Source of the DNA: Novosphingobium sp. PhB57
Lineage (GTDB): Bacteria > Pseudomonadota > Alphaproteobacteria > Sphingomonadales > Sphingomonadaceae
Assembly (NCBI RefSeq): GCF_004342985.1
Contig: NZ_SMBO01000001.1
Coordinates: forward strand, 620,001-684,000
DNA length: 64,000 nucleotides
Reading direction: 5' to 3'
Position 1 is the first letter of the stretch. Every line of letters begins with the position of its first letter. Both the position numbers and the translations under genes were made by a program. Under the pieces are notes generated by a model. It did not search any database. It worked only from the letters and a program-made list of their open reading frames with translations, and was not told the origin of the DNA. Below, one piece after another: positions 26,428 to 34,322 of this stretch.

Positions 26428-26853
26428 ATGATGAGTTTGGATGCAATTGACGTGATGCTTCGGGCAAATGAGGTTCTCCTCAAGTTCATTGGTCCTCGGT
26501 GTCGCGCTAATCAGGCTCGGGCATTCCTGCACGTCGCAATCAACGGCCCTTCAACTATCGTTGAGGTTGCAAATGCGACTGACGCAACTCCCGAAGCGGC
26601 TCGTCGTATTCTGAATAATCTTGGTGATACTAAAGCCCGAGGAGGCCTTGGTCCTCGGCTGGTCGAAAAATGCCGACTTGAGGAGCGCCCGGGGCTGTTC
26701 TTCAAGCTGACGGCCCGTGGTGTCTTTGCGGTTGAGGAATTGGCCGAAGCCTGTCAGGCGCCGGTAGAGGTGGAGGGCCTGTCCTCGGTGGATGACGACG
26801 ACGCCGATATGCTCGATGAATGGATGTCCAGCCGCGACTTCGTGAGGGGCTGA
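26428..26853 (+). CDS. Winged-helix DNA-binding protein
   Basis: A 141-residue protein with a MarR-like winged-helix region: CRANQARAFLHVAINGPSTI, then VANATDATPEAARRILNNLG (recognition helix) and a wing GLFFKLTARGVFAVEELAEA. The C-terminus is acidic (DDDDADMLDEW). GGGGG lies just before two consecutive start codons at 26428 and 26431, and the second has the better spacing. As the first gene after the integrase, it may control excision or cargo expression. No ligand domain is present. Confidence 0.72.
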   Translation: MMSLDAIDVMLRANEVLLKFIGPRCRANQARAFLHVAINGPSTIVEVANATDATPEAARRILNNLGDTKARGGLGPRLVEKCRLEERPGLFFKLTARGVFAVEELAEACQAPVEVEGLSSVDDDDADMLDEWMSSRDFVRG

Positions 26854-26871
26854 CGGACCCGGTATTCTCAG

Positions 26872-27100
26872 ATGCCCAAGGCTATCACAGGGGAACGCCG
26901 CAAGGCCATTGTGGACGCCCTCAAGGCCTGAGACGGCGGCGAGTGCTGGCTGTGCTTCCGCGTGATGCGGAAGGGCAAGGAGAGGCTGGAGCACCTCGTG
27001 GCGCAGCCCCTCGGGGGCCCTACGCCTTAGAGAACCTCGTCCGCTGCTGTGGGGCTGCAATCGGCAGCTATCGAACCCGCCCGGTCGCGCCGATCTCCCT
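26872..27100 (+). pseudogene. HNH endonuclease remnant (stop and frameshift)
   Basis: From ATG 26872 the frame reads MPKAITGERRKAIVDALKA, then an in-frame TGA where the family has Arg, then DGGECWLCFRVMRKGKERLE and HLVAQPLGG. A one-base shift near 27025 is needed to go on with YALENLVRCCGA. CxxC, a following His and an Asn-Leu segment are the pattern of small phage HNH nucleases. With both a nonsense codon and a frameshift the gene is dead. A single CGA to TGA change explains the stop. Confidence 0.65.
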
Positions 27101-27121
27101 TTGTTGCCGTTCACTATTAGG

Positions 27122-27979
27122 TCAAGACTCTGCAAGTTCTCGCGAATATCGTTCTAAATAATCTTTAGAAACTCTGGCCCCGATCTGGGTCAGCAAGGCT
27201 CTCGATATGTGATGCACGGCAGATGCTTCCTGGTCTGCCGTCATCAGTCCATCAAAGTATGTTGCGAACGTCGCGAAAATTACATCTACAGCATCGTTTC
27301 GTGCAGAATTTGCTTTTCTTGTGACAGCTCCGCGTTGCGCTAATCGCGTCATATAGACGAGATATGTTAAGGTATGGCGATAAAGAAAATGGTTAGGCCA
27401 ATGCTTGCCGCGAGGCTGTCTCGGCTGGTCTGGATGCGCGTTGAAAGAATTGATTGTCAATTCCATCACTAGATCGAGAAATTTCATGGACATTGACTCT
27501 GTCCACTCGTCATCCCGTCGAATTCGTCGAAGTTCTGATTCGGTGAAGACTGCAGAGAACTCTGCAATAGACAAATGCATGCTGCCTGCTTTGGCGAGCA
27601 TCGAGTCCATGTGATGGTCTGCCCACTTCCCACGCACCATTAATTGAGCTTGCAGCGCTCGATGGCCCGCCTCTGCTTCGTTTAGAAGTCTGCCAAAGTC
27701 TCTGGCCCCTTTCGTTTCGGACCTTGATTGCATTCTGTTGCCCATGCCGGGCGCACGAGGATCAATCAGCGCTGCCTCCCGCGTTCCCTTCAGCACTACT
27801 ATCTGGTCTGGGAAGTCGCCTAAAACTTCCCAAGAAGATTTGACGGAGACTAAAGTGTTCCCTTTGAAAGCCTCCATTGCCGCATAGTCGGTCAAGACGG
27901 CTTTGTTGCGGTAATCGTCCGCTAAAAATTCTCGCAATTCGTCGCTTTGCATGCAGTTGCTATCGATGACGATCCTCAT
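27122..27979 (-). CDS. PIN-like domain protein, putative RNase
   Basis: A 285-residue protein that opens MRIVIDSNCMQSDELREFL, the first strand and Asp (Asp6) of a PIN-like fold, with an early acid at Glu36. Acidic residues near the C-terminus (Asp229, Asp232, Asp243, Asp248, in NDAVDVIFATFATYFDGLMT) match the late metal ligands. Between them is a helical insert of about 140 residues, unusual for a simple VapC toxin. Codon use is much more AT-rich than in the chromosome. It is divergent from the unknown gene at 28159. PIN-like nucleases of this length occur in anti-phage and toxin systems; activity here is an inference. Confidence 0.6.
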   Translation of the reverse strand: MRIVIDSNCMQSDELREFLADDYRNKAVLTDYAAMEAFKGNTLVSVKSSWEVLGDFPDQIVVLKGTREAALIDPRAPGMGNRMQSRSETKGARDFGRLLNEAEAGHRALQAQLMVRGKWADHHMDSMLAKAGSMHLSIAEFSAVFTESELRRIRRDDEWTESMSMKFLDLVMELTINSFNAHPDQPRQPRGKHWPNHFLYRHTLTYLVYMTRLAQRGAVTRKANSARNDAVDVIFATFATYFDGLMTADQEASAVHHISRALLTQIGARVSKDYLERYSRELAES

Positions 27980-28158
27980 AGTCTTGCTTTAACGTGATCG
28001 GTCCTTTGTGGAAAGGCCTCGACTTTATCGGGCGGGACGCTCGGAATGAAGTCCTAGGCAGGTATTCTGGGCGTCAGTGCGTACAATACAGGCGGGAATG
28101 CGTGGAGTTTTACACGACGCCCCCTAGACAACCTTCGGGGCAAGAGCAAAAAAGCGGA

Positions 28159-28800
28159 ATGAATCAATCCAATAAAAACGAACTCACCTACGCCACACTC
28201 GCGCAGGAGATCAAAGACCGTTTGGAAATGCTGGACGAAGCCTTAGGTCTGGCTGTGAACGGCGAAAATCCGGCGGCTCATTACCATGCCGAATTCGCCT
28301 ATATACAACTTCGCTTCGTCTGTGAGTTAATCGCGCTCGCGTCACTTTGGGCACATCGAGCGCAAGGTTTGACCAAAAAGCTAGAAGCGGAATGGCACGC
28401 GAATGAGATATTTAAATCGTTGGAAACAATCAACGAGCACTGCTTTCCGCATGCCTGCCGACTGACTTTAGACCTCAGAGGTGAGCGGCATGTGAACCCA
28501 AATCCTGATTTTCAAATGAAAAGATCCGAATTGGCTGTGATATATGGCAGATGTGGGGATGCTCTCCATCGGGGCGCTTTGAAGCTGCTGCTATCAGGAA
28601 AGCCTAAGAAATACGACGCTGGATTCATCCAGAACTCCGCTAATGCTATTAAAAAACTTTTGAATGAGCACTTCGTTATTGTGAAGGACTTGGGCCTCGT
28701 CGTCCTTTGTAACATGGGCCCTCCGGGCGTGCCTGTGACCGTTTTCACTGCTGAAGCTGGTGGGCCTGTTTCTATGACAGCACGGAGTTATGGGCAGTGA
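28159..28800 (+). CDS. Protein of unknown function (element cargo)
   Basis: A 213-residue soluble, mostly helical protein. No known domain is recognised. Visible features are an N-terminal helix TLAQEIKDRLEMLDEALGLA, a conserved-looking core LRFVCELIALASLWAHRAQG, and ELAVIYGRCGDALHRGALKLL. The frame runs upstream to 27994, but ATG 28159 gives the first recognisable helix; the upstream stretch is of low quality and would overlap the divergent promoter. It is AT-rich like its divergent PIN-like neighbour, and the two share a roughly 180-base intergenic region, so co-regulation is possible. Confidence 0.6.
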   Translation: MNQSNKNELTYATLAQEIKDRLEMLDEALGLAVNGENPAAHYHAEFAYIQLRFVCELIALASLWAHRAQGLTKKLEAEWHANEIFKSLETINEHCFPHACRLTLDLRGERHVNPNPDFQMKRSELAVIYGRCGDALHRGALKLLLSGKPKKYDAGFIQNSANAIKKLLNEHFVIVKDLGLVVLCNMGPPGVPVTVFTAEAGGPVSMTARSYGQ

Positions 28801-28958
28801 AAGGGAAGGAAGGCTGATTGCATCGGCATGGTGGGCGTTTGGATGGCCTGGCGGGCTTCGTGCGGGGCCGACGAAAGGGCGCGGACAACGCTGGTTTGCT
28901 TTCTAGGATGGCTATCGCGGGTTTGCTATGCATGGTGAGATAACATGCACGAGGCCGT
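28801..28958. other. Short non-coding gap before the DUF6338-like gene
   Basis: About 160 bases without a supportable gene; base composition rises again here. It probably holds the promoter for the membrane protein gene. Confidence 0.4.
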
Positions 28959-29585
28959 ATGACTGAGCTTGATCCCGAAAAACTGCGGCTGTTCTGGTTC
29001 TTCGCAATGCCCGGTGTGATCATCCTCTATGTCCGCGCTCAGTTTCTCACCGGTCGCATGCCGTCCGCCGCTGAAGGCTTGATTGCTTATTTAGTGGTTT
29101 CGATTGTGTACCACGCCCTTTTGTTTCCCGTTGCAAGCCCCCTTTATGGCGTTGCAGTTACCTCTTTCGGAGGGGGTGTCGGGTGGTTCGCTTACATCCT
29201 TGCGGGCCCTGCTGCCGCAGGCGTGATCTCCGGACTTGCCGCGCAGCGAGGCTGGATCCGCAACATCTTGAACAGCCTAAAGTTTAACAAGCTGCCTTTG
29301 AGAACCGTTCATTCCATTCCAAGCGCTTGGGATTGGAAGTTCTCTCAATGCACCGATTGCTTTGTCATGGTAGTGCTAAAGGACGCGACGAAATGGGCGG
29401 GCTACCTTGGAGAGCAATCCTTTATTTCGTCGGCGCCTGCTGAACGAGATATTTTCCTAGAGAAAGTTTACGAAATTGATCCGGAGAACAATTGGATACC
29501 GAGAACTAGCGGGGTCTGGATTGGACACGGAGAGATTCAGTCGATAGAGTTCTGGCCGAACGCGCAGGGAGGTGACGATGCCTAA
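28959..29585 (+). CDS. DUF6338-like membrane protein
   Basis: A 208-residue protein. Three hydrophobic segments at about 11-28, 42-60 and 72-95 anchor it in the inner membrane, and a cytosolic part of about 110 residues follows (FSQCTDCFVMVVLKDATKWA, then YLGEQSFISSAPAERDIFLE). The opening DPEKLRLFWFFAMPGVIILY resembles the DUF6338 family, of unknown function. The small Gly/Pro-rich gene overlaps its end by 8 bases. The pairing of such a membrane protein with a small flexible partner recurs in genomes from memory, not from a search. Possibly part of the element's cargo. Confidence 0.65.
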   Translation: MTELDPEKLRLFWFFAMPGVIILYVRAQFLTGRMPSAAEGLIAYLVVSIVYHALLFPVASPLYGVAVTSFGGGVGWFAYILAGPAAAGVISGLAAQRGWIRNILNSLKFNKLPLRTVHSIPSAWDWKFSQCTDCFVMVVLKDATKWAGYLGEQSFISSAPAERDIFLEKVYEIDPENNWIPRTSGVWIGHGEIQSIEFWPNAQGGDDA

Positions 29586-29754
29586 AGATCGAAATCCGCA
29601 GTTTGCTCAAGACGGTTACACGCCCATTCACAACGGTTTCCAGCCGCGCGTGTCGCAAGGTGCCGGAGAACAGGCGGGCCACATCCCGACAAGCGCTCAA
29701 GCGAAACCGGGGCCGGGGACTCCGCCGAACCAAGGGTCGGGCGGCAAGAAGTAA
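29578..29754 (+). CDS. Small Gly/Pro/Gln-rich protein paired with DUF6338-like gene
   Basis: A 58-residue low-complexity protein starting MPKDRNPQFAQDGYTPIHNG, with GYTP and QPRV turns and ending PPNQGSGGKK. It has a strong site (GGGAGGTG) inside the end of the preceding gene, whose stop it overlaps by 8 bases, which argues for coupled translation and a joint role. No fold can be predicted. Confidence 0.55.
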   Translation: MPKDRNPQFAQDGYTPIHNGFQPRVSQGAGEQAGHIPTSAQAKPGPGTPPNQGSGGKK

Positions 29755-29838
29755 CCGAACATGCGGACGAAATGATCTGTGCGATCCGCGAGGGCCAAAG
29801 ATTTCATACACGTATGCTCTGGGGTTCCCTGAGATAAC

Positions 29839-31260
29839 CTAAAGACCCTTTCGGACAATCTTAGGAAGGATCATTGTTGGTTTACCAATCAAGGAATTGA
29901 CCACAGACATGAAGGCATCCCGCAGTGCCTCTTCGGCGTCGTCCAGCTTGCTTACAGGGACGATCAGGCTGTCGTGAACCGGAAGGCTGGGAATGCCCTC
30001 GCGCCGTAAGAGCGCCATTGCCTCCCTTATGATTTCACTTTCGATGAATTGGAGGCCGAGAGCCGTGGGGCACCCGTCGCCCCCGAGCCGCTCCAGGATC
30101 GGATGGCACTTCAAGGCTACGTGGTGGACCACCTTGAACGGATGGTCCTCTTGGAGCCGCTTTCCGGCTGCTTTGGCGTATGCCTTGGAAGCTTCAGAAC
30201 CCCAACGCTTCGCATGCGCTCCATCTTTCCCCAAAGCCTGGGCGATTACGAGCTTCACTGCGTCGCGGCTGGCACCGGGGAGGGCGTAGAGGTCATCCGA
30301 AAGCTCTGCCGGTAATTCTTCAGCAAGGACGGCATACAGAATGCGGAGCTGCGAAGCACTCATGTCCACTTCGCCTACCGCCTCTCCTCCGAATTTGACG
30401 CGTTTCCGCCGCTGGTCGCCGCTCAGGACTTCATAGGCCTTGCCCATCCCCTCGGCCCTGCGGGAGTAGAAGCGCCCCCCTTTGTTCCATGCGAAATCGG
30501 GTTCGCCGCCGTCGTTGAAGATGCGCCGCAGGCCCACGAAGTCCACCCCTGCGACCCCAGCGACTTCCAAGAAGCCGTTATGGGCCTGAAGGTCCTCAAT
30601 GATCGGCTGGATGGCTGGCGAGGCCATATCGACGTCCATGGACAAGCCTTGCACCTTTCGCCCCTTCACGCGGCCCGCCCGGCCTCGAAGCTCTACGAGG
30701 GGGCTTGCAGGCTGGAGCAATGTGCCGGTCTCCTGCAGGGTTTCCGGGAGGTTCCAATGGTCTGCCCATGCCTTCAGGTCCACGCCAGCGCCTTGCGCCT
30801 GCTCCAGCGCCAGCTTGGTCAATCGGAAACGCGCTTGATAGCCGCCCTGCTGGACCACGGAGCCTTGTTTGCCGGTGTCCCTGTTATCAAAGCTATGCAG
30901 GCGCTGGCGACCTGGGGCGAAGTCCAGAAGGCCCGCAGCGACAAGGGCATCCTTCACCGGCAGGAAAACGTCATAGCCGAAGCCCAATAGTTTCGCGGGG
31001 AAGTTCTTCGGGGCCATGCCGTGATAACCAGCGAGACCTTGAGGTGCCAACTGCATTAGGTCGGCCATGAGTGCCCGTAGCGCCCTCCGGCGCCTCTCGA
31101 CGGTGGAAGGCTTCAACAGCTTTTTCGGATCGGGGAAGGAGAGCGTGTCGAGCAGACCTTCAATGAACCCTATTGCCTCGACAGAGTTCGCATCGCATCG
31201 CAACGTCATAGGCGCTGCCTTGGCGTAATCCTCTGTGCTGAATGCGTCCTGCTCGCTCAC
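29839..31260 (-). CDS. Divergent family-A polymerase palm-like protein
   Basis: A 473-residue protein whose C-terminal half has the three motifs of a single-subunit (Pol I/T7-like) nucleotidyltransferase: motif A VDMSASQLRILYA (Asp299), an O-helix-like DLYALPGASRDAVKLVIAQ (Arg332, Lys336) and motif C LPVHDSLIVP (His429, Asp430), preceded by LGLQFIESEIIREAM. There is no exonuclease domain, and HDS replaces the HDE of DNA polymerase I, as in T7-type RNA polymerases. The N-terminal half (1 to about 280) is unassigned. Similar stand-alone proteins exist in alphaproteobacterial islands as hypotheticals. The start is a GTG at 31260 overlapping the serine recombinase stop (GTGA). Whether it makes DNA, RNA or primers is unknown. 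Confidence 0.65.
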   Translation of the reverse strand: MSEQDAFSTEDYAKAAPMTLRCDANSVEAIGFIEGLLDTLSFPDPKKLLKPSTVERRRRALRALMADLMQLAPQGLAGYHGMAPKNFPAKLLGFGYDVFLPVKDALVAAGLLDFAPGRQRLHSFDNRDTGKQGSVVQQGGYQARFRLTKLALEQAQGAGVDLKAWADHWNLPETLQETGTLLQPASPLVELRGRAGRVKGRKVQGLSMDVDMASPAIQPIIEDLQAHNGFLEVAGVAGVDFVGLRRIFNDGGEPDFAWNKGGRFYSRRAEGMGKAYEVLSGDQRRKRVKFGGEAVGEVDMSASQLRILYAVLAEELPAELSDDLYALPGASRDAVKLVIAQALGKDGAHAKRWGSEASKAYAKAAGKRLQEDHPFKVVHHVALKCHPILERLGGDGCPTALGLQFIESEIIREAMALLRREGIPSLPVHDSLIVPVSKLDDAEEALRDAFMSVVNSLIGKPTMILPKIVRKGL

Positions 31261-31862
31261 GCTGCTGCCCCGCGTTCCTTCATGATGTCTGCGGCCCAAT
31301 AGCGGGCGACGGTGGACTTAGAGAGCCCGAAGTGATCACAGGTGCCCTTGATGCTAGCATTGTTAGCCTTGCGCCACGCGACCACCTCATGGGCATTGGC
31401 AGCCTTAGGGCGCCCCAGGCTCTCCTTGCCCCGATGGGTCTTCCCCGTGGCCGCCAGCGCGGCCCTTGCAGCCTCTCGGCCACTCTCGCAGCGCTCCTTG
31501 ATCCGGTGGCGCTCAATGTCTGCCATCTGGGCCAGCACGGCCACGATCAATTCGCCTACGCCGCGTCCGATGGGTCCAAGGCCCCGGACGTCCAGCGTCA
31601 CGCCGCGCTCAAGTAGGGTGCGGACCATCGCCTGAACGTCCAGGGCGTCACGGCCCAGGCGGTCCAGAGCATAGACATAGAGCGTATCGCCCTTGCGAGC
31701 ATACTGCAGAAGCCGAGCAAATCCGGGACGCTCCTCGGCCTTGATGGCACCGCTCACACCCTCGTCTGCAAATTCCTCATCGAACCCGCCCCCGAGGGCT
31801 TGCCGCTGGGCCTCAATGCTCTGCCCGTCCGACGACGTGCGATAGTAAGCGATGCGTGACAT
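31257..31862 (-). CDS. Serine recombinase, resolvase/invertase family
   Basis: A 201-residue small serine recombinase. The catalytic serine is Ser10 in IAYYRTSSDGQS; DRLGRDALD and the long E-helix region GVGELIVAVLAQMADIERHR follow, and the C-terminal DNA-binding helix-turn-helix is DHFGLSKSTVARYWA. Enzymes of this size resolve multimers or invert DNA. ATG 31862 was chosen because it begins the catalytic domain; the upstream extension is not family-like. It heads the operon with the polymerase-like gene (4-base overlap). An element with both a tyrosine integrase and a serine recombinase may use this one for dimer resolution. Confidence 0.9.
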   Translation of the reverse strand: MSRIAYYRTSSDGQSIEAQRQALGGGFDEEFADEGVSGAIKAEERPGFARLLQYARKGDTLYVYALDRLGRDALDVQAMVRTLLERGVTLDVRGLGPIGRGVGELIVAVLAQMADIERHRIKERCESGREAARAALAATGKTHRGKESLGRPKAANAHEVVAWRKANNASIKGTCDHFGLSKSTVARYWAADIMKERGAAA

Positions 31863-31988
31863 GTTGCGCCCCTGGGGTGTCATAAGGTATGAAATCAATA
31901 TGAGACATGTCTCTAAACTCGTCAACATACCTTATGAGACAAACTTAGCGACCGCGCTCAGCTAGTGTCAGAACCTACAAGTTTTGAG

Positions 31989-32279
31989 TCACTGCGCCGT
32001 GAGTAAGGGAGCAACAGCTTGGCACAGCACTGCAAGTCCCGTGAAGATCGCACCGTAGCGGCTCCACCTGCCTTGATGTCTAAGAGTCCCGTGCAGGTCG
32101 TAGGTGATGTTGCCGTCAACCATTTCGACTGAGCCGCCGATGTCGCCTCCAGTCTTTGCGACTTGCCTTCGTCGATACGCCATTTCTTTCTCCGGCGAGA
32201 TGGTCTGTGCAGAGACAAACCACGCAATAGCCGCCGCCAGCGCGAAGATTACAGATACCCACGTCACCACACTCTGCAT
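31989..32279 (-). CDS. Small two-segment membrane protein
   Basis: A 96-residue protein with a hydrophobic N-terminal segment (VVTWVSVIFALAAAIAWFV) and a C-terminal one (GAIFTGLAVLCQAVAPLL), joined by a polar Gly-rich loop with RRRQVAKTGGDIGGSV. Such small proteins are common in islands of this order, with no known role. It lies upstream of the serine recombinase on the same strand, about 125 bases away. Confidence 0.55.
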   Translation of the reverse strand: MQSVVTWVSVIFALAAAIAWFVSAQTISPEKEMAYRRRQVAKTGGDIGGSVEMVDGNITYDLHGTLRHQGRWSRYGAIFTGLAVLCQAVAPLLTAQ

Positions 32280-33268
32280 CGGTTGTCCTTTGTTGTGTCG
32301 AAGCGTTTGATAAGTGGTCGAAGCGTTGTTCGATAGGGTGCTCTATGGCCCCTCGCTGGCACCGCACGGTCTCTCCCGAGGTCTCAATCTAACATCGCGT
32401 CAGTCCTGATCTATCCCAAACCTGCCACTAATGGCGGCCTAATGTCTGGCAGGCCCGCCCGGCCCATTGCATCGCCAAATCCCCCACGATCTCCAGCGCT
32501 CTCCAGTCCCGCACCGGCTTCAGCATCCAGTGACGAACCGCAGAAACCCTAGGGGTTCGGGGAGGGTGGGGGAGTGCGGAGTGGGGGACGGATGGTCACG
32601 GGTCCCTCTGGGGCGCTGCGGGCTCCCCCTGGCCTGCTGATCCAATCGCCAATTCGAAACTGGCGCTTCGCTAGGGCGGGTACGCGAGCGGTCAGACCCT
32701 AGCTCCCGCCGCAGTTTCCCTGGAGTTTTGCGGGACCCGCAGGACCTTGAAGTCCCTCGCCGGGTCCCATTGGGTCCCTACCCGATTATTTTAGGGTCCA
32801 CCTGGGCACATCAGGGACCGGTAAGGCGACCCCGGGGTGGTCATTTTGAGGCCGGGAGTCCCGTTTCCTCTAAGGATTCCTATGGGTCCCCTGCGGATCA
32901 CGAAAACCGAGTAAAATCAATGGTTTCGATTTAGTCCGGATATAAGCCCGCGCCGGATCGCCGTTTTCCCGCCAAGGGGACTTAACGCATCCGCAGGCGG
33001 CAGCAGGTTTCCGTCGTGCTCCGGTCCGTCTGATGTCGGTATTCCCCCACCTCATATCCAGCGCGTCTCACAGCTACAGGTGTGCGCCTGGATGTGGCCG
33101 CACCGATAGAACGCTCCCCGTCCGTGAATGGCAGATTTCCGCCGTTTGTCGATTAACTACGGGGATATGGGCAAACCTAGGGCCAGCATGTGGCGGGCTC
33201 CTGGCTGAATTTACTGCTGACGTTGTGAAGAAGCGTTTGCTCCTCCCCCCACTCTTGCAAGGAAAACT
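32280..33268. other. Non-coding centre of the element, rich in GGGWCCC
   Basis: Nearly 1 kb without a supportable gene lies between the minus-strand recombinase/polymerase module and the plus-strand module. Five palindromic heptamers GGGWCCC start at 32600, 32732, 32762, 32772 and 32884, with related GGGTCC/GGGACC at 32794 and 32814. An inverted repeat CGAAAACC...GGTTTCG lies around 32900-32930. The layout (divergent modules around a repeat-rich gap) suits a control region or replication origin of the element. Confidence 0.5.
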
Positions 33269-33580
33269 ATGTCCATTCGACCGAACGCGGATGCACTCGC
33301 CATGTACGCTCGCCTTTTGCGCCGCACGGTGTCTGAAGCGCCGCTCCGTCTTGCCGCTGCCTTCCCGTCCAACCACTCCATCGGCTCGGAAGTCGAACAG
33401 GCGGACACCCTTGTCCGGCTGGCCTCTGAAGACCTCGCTGCGGTGGCGACGCTCCCGGGGGCTGCTCAGGCTCTTGAGCGCCTTAGCGTCGTATCTGGCC
33501 TCCTGCTCTCGATCTACGACCGCCTAGCAACGGTCCAAGAGGCCCTGATGGGCGGCACCGAGCCTTCCCCAACAGCCTAG
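33269..33580 (+). CDS. Small helical protein of unknown function
   Basis: A 103-residue protein, mostly alpha-helical, opening MSIRPNADALAMYARLLRRT and containing SEVEQADTLVRLASEDLAAV. AAGGA lies 5 bases before the ATG. It has no recognised domain; it is the first gene of the plus-strand phage-type module and is spaced about 130 bases from the BRO-like gene. Confidence 0.6.
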   Translation: MSIRPNADALAMYARLLRRTVSEAPLRLAAAFPSNHSIGSEVEQADTLVRLASEDLAAVATLPGAAQALERLSVVSGLLLSIYDRLATVQEALMGGTEPSPTA

Positions 33581-33707
33581 CGTCTCGACGGCACCTGCGA
33601 GTTCCGCAGGGTCCTACCCAACACATTCGGTCCTGACGGATAGCCACCGTCCCCCGCATGATCCGCGAGCCATCATGGGCCCGCATCATCCCTATCAAAA
33701 CCGAAGA

Positions 33708-34322
33708 ATGACCAATCAAAATTCGCCAGTCGCAGCCCCTGCGCCTGAAACGCTGCATTTTGGCAGCAAGCCCGTTCGCTTCGTCAAGATTGACGACGTT
33801 CCCTATTTCCTTTTGGATGACCTGTGCGCTGCGAGCGCGTGGAAATCCTTTGTTGCCGACTACGTCAACAGCCCGACCTTTCCCAGCTTCGGAAAGGCCG
33901 AGGTCCAAATAGCTGACGGCAATGAAATCCGCAGCGCGACTGCGCTTTCCTGTGTAGGCGTATATTACTGGACGGACCTCGCGGACGCCACCCGAGGCCA
34001 AAAGATCGCCGCGTGGGCGAAGCGACAGGCACACGAGCAGGCACCGGGAATCCCGAGCGATAACCCGGCTATGTTCTTGACCACCGACCATGCGGGGCGG
34101 TTCATGCCGCCAAGGCCCCTGAAGTATTCCGGCTGGAGGGCCGAATGGTTTGCCCTCAAGGACGCCCGTACACCACGCAGGCCGATTGACCCCCGGTATG
34201 CAGGTCTGGAGGCGGCAGCGGAAGCGACCCGCCAACGAGCGATCCAAGAGGCAAGCCGCGTCCGCAAACCGATCTTGAGTGTACGAGAAGCCACCTACAT
34301 GAATGATGGAGGTATCGCGTAA
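33708..34322 (+). CDS. BRO-N-like (phage antirepressor-type) protein
   Basis: A 204-residue protein. The segment PVRFVKIDDVPYFLLDDLCA resembles the start of the BRO-N/antirepressor fold (a beta hairpin then a helix), and WTDLADATRGQKIAAWAKRQ could be its later helix. The C-terminal third is charged and unassigned. The start at ATG 33708 was preferred to 33675, whose site is no better. The stop overlaps the next gene's ATG (TAATG), so it is coupled to the virion-type genes. Divergent from known BRO proteins, hence modest certainty. Confidence 0.55.
   Translation: MTNQNSPVAAPAPETLHFGSKPVRFVKIDDVPYFLLDDLCAASAWKSFVADYVNSPTFPSFGKAEVQIADGNEIRSATALSCVGVYYWTDLADATRGQKIAAWAKRQAHEQAPGIPSDNPAMFLTTDHAGRFMPPRPLKYSGWRAEWFALKDARTPRRPIDPRYAGLEAAAEATRQRAIQEASRVRKPILSVREATYMNDGGIA

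Noticed and set aside
26872..27025. The TGA in the HNH frame as a recoded codon (readthrough or selenocysteine)
   Set aside because: A frameshift further on also breaks the gene, and no SECIS-like hairpin was seen; a CGA to TGA mutation is simpler.
33033..33527. A 164-residue plus-strand frame overlapping the small gene at 33269
   Set aside because: Cys/Arg/Ser-rich with no fold; the 103-residue frame has a good ribosome site and normal composition.
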